This document shows positions 4,990 to 5,954 of a stretch of DNA of 5,954 nt, one piece after another. Source of the DNA: Gemmatimonadota bacterium (GTDB lineage Bacteria; Gemmatimonadota; Gemmatimonadetes; Gemmatimonadales; Gemmatimonadaceae); NCBI GenBank assembly GCA_003222065.1, contig QHUV01000118.1, forward strand, positions 1 through 5,954, in the 5' to 3' direction. Below the pieces are notes generated by a model. The model had not been told where the DNA came from, did not search any database, and saw only the letters and a list, made by a program, of their open reading frames with translations. Made by a program: the position numbers and the translations under genes. The first letter of the stretch is position 1. Each line of letters opens with the position of its first letter.

Positions 4990-5954
4990 TGGCCGTCGGC
5001 GAGGGCCGCACCCACGAGCTCGAGCCCGCGTTGCGCGGCCTCCTCGAAGCGATCGGCGTCGGGCAGACCCGCTTGCGCCATGTGAGCTTTACCGCCGCCG
5101 CGACCTCCAGCCGCCGCCGCGATGTCCTTGACCAAGATGTCGGCGCGAATGCCACGTTCGCGGAGATCGTCGCTGACGATGACGATCAGACCGCCCTTGC
5201 CGTCGGGAAACTTGCTTCCGACCACGGCGACGCCGCTGCCGATGCGCTCACGAAGCGCGTCGCCGAACACCTGCAAGTCGCGCACGTCGCTCGCCCGCAC
5301 CGTTCCCGACACGTAGCGCACACCATTCCGTCCGACGGACACAGACTTCTCGAGCAACGACTGCAGTTGATCGCCCCCGCCGCGCATCGATTCCTCGATT
5401 CGGCGCTCCAATACGCGCCGCTCCTCGAGGAGCTGGTTGACGCGTCGCTCCAGTTGTTCCGCGGGCACGCGCAACGCGTCGGCGACGCGACGCAGCTGTC
5501 GCTCTTCGCTGCGGACGAAATCATACGCCCCCGGTCCCGTCACGGCCTCGATGCGCCGAACGCCGGCGGCCACGCCCGTCTCGCTCACGATCTTGAAGAA
5601 GCCGATCTGCGCCGTGTTGCGGACGTGCGTGCCACCACAGAGCTCCATCGAGAAGCCGGGAATCCTCACGACCCGTACGACGTCGCCGTACTTCTCACCG
5701 AAGAGCGCCATCGCGCCCGCGTCGCGTGCCTCCTGATACGCCATCTCGTCGGTGGTGACCGGAATGGCGCGCCACACCTCGCGATTCACGATCTCTTCGA
5801 TTTCATGGAGCCGCTCCGGCTTCACCGGTCCATGATGAGTAAAGTCAAAACGGAGTCGCTCGGGCGCGACGAGCGAGCCGGCTTGGTGGACGGCCTCCCC
5901 CAAGACGTGTCGCAAGGCGGCGTGGAGCAAATGCGTCGCCGTGTGATTGCGCTC
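4986..5954 (-). CDS. alaS: alanyl-tRNA synthetase, C-terminal part (partial)
   Basis: Charges tRNA-Ala with alanine and hydrolyses Ser- or Gly-tRNA-Ala. The last 322 residues are present; the aminoacylation and tRNA-recognition domains lie beyond the right edge, and the frame is open to it. Counting from the first visible codon, RNHTATHLLH gives editing-site zinc ligands H4 and H8. ELCGGTH gives the other pair, C106 and H110, followed by the family block GFFKIVSETGVAAGVRRIEAVTG (118-140). A charged segment at about 150-198, rich in ERR and LEERR, should form the coiled coil joining editing and C-Ala domains. The DHHA1-type C-Ala domain ends the protein, with the glycine-rich GGRGGGKAHMAQAGL (283-297). 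The editing site looks intact. This is the most upstream gene of the visible cluster, and its stop overlaps the next start by four bases. Confidence 0.97.
   Translation of the reverse strand, partial: ERNHTATHLLHAALRHVLGEAVHQAGSLVAPERLRFDFTHHGPVKPERLHEIEEIVNREVWRAIPVTTDEMAYQEARDAGAMALFGEKYGDVVRVVRIPGFSMELCGGTHVRNTAQIGFFKIVSETGVAAGVRRIEAVTGPGAYDFVRSEERQLRRVADALRVPAEQLERRVNQLLEERRVLERRIEESMRGGGDQLQSLLEKSVSVGRNGVRYVSGTVRASDVRDLQVFGDALRERIGSGVAVVGSKFPDGKGGLIVIVSDDLRERGIRADILVKDIAAAAGGRGGGKAHMAQAGLPDADRFEEAAQRGLELVGAALADGQ

Noticed and set aside
1..5954. tRNA, rRNA, CRISPR array, insertion sequence or defence system
   Set aside because: I saw no cloverleaf ending in CCA, no regularly spaced repeat array, no transposase or integrase motifs and no nuclease or toxin signatures on either strand.

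Overview
The window is about 6 kb of GC-rich bacterial chromosome, apparently free of mobile elements and dominated by minus-strand genes. I infer the phylum Gemmatimonadota or a similar GC-rich soil lineage from GC-rich codon use, the intergenic repeat style and the feel of the small unnamed proteins. No rRNA or marker gene here settles it.

Layout, left to right. (1) Positions 1-726, minus: the N-terminal 242 residues of a CCA-adding tRNA nucleotidyltransferase, running off the left edge. (2) Positions 727-898: a divergent intergenic region holding two small dyads spaced exactly 21 bp apart. (3) Positions 899-1294, plus: a 131-residue protein I cannot name, with a TTG start set by a perfect AGGAGG. 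(4) Positions 1295-1548: a gap between convergent genes, mostly filled by a 142-bp element with imperfect 39-bp inverted ends. (5) Positions 1549-5954, minus: a tightly packed cluster read right to left. It contains alaS (C-terminal part, cut by the right edge), a 111-residue unknown, a PHP-family phosphatase of the CpsB/YwqE type, a GmhA-like phosphoheptose isomerase, a FabG-like short-chain dehydrogenase and an L-asparaginase.

The junctions in the cluster are ATGA (4-bp overlap), TGA/ATG abutting, a 41-nt gap, GTGA (4-bp overlap) and ATGA (4-bp overlap). This indicates one operon with translational coupling. Its jobs are mixed: tRNA charging, sugar-phosphate or envelope-polysaccharide metabolism, and amino-acid catabolism. 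The adjacent sugar-phosphate isomerase and PHP phosphatase are the most suggestive functional pair. Whether the dehydrogenase belongs with them is open.

I see no clear undescribed defence or mobile system. The best candidates for a second look are the unnamed 131-residue protein with its tandem upstream dyads, the inverted-repeat element, the recurrent heptamer GCCTAAC, and the isomerase/phosphatase pairing.
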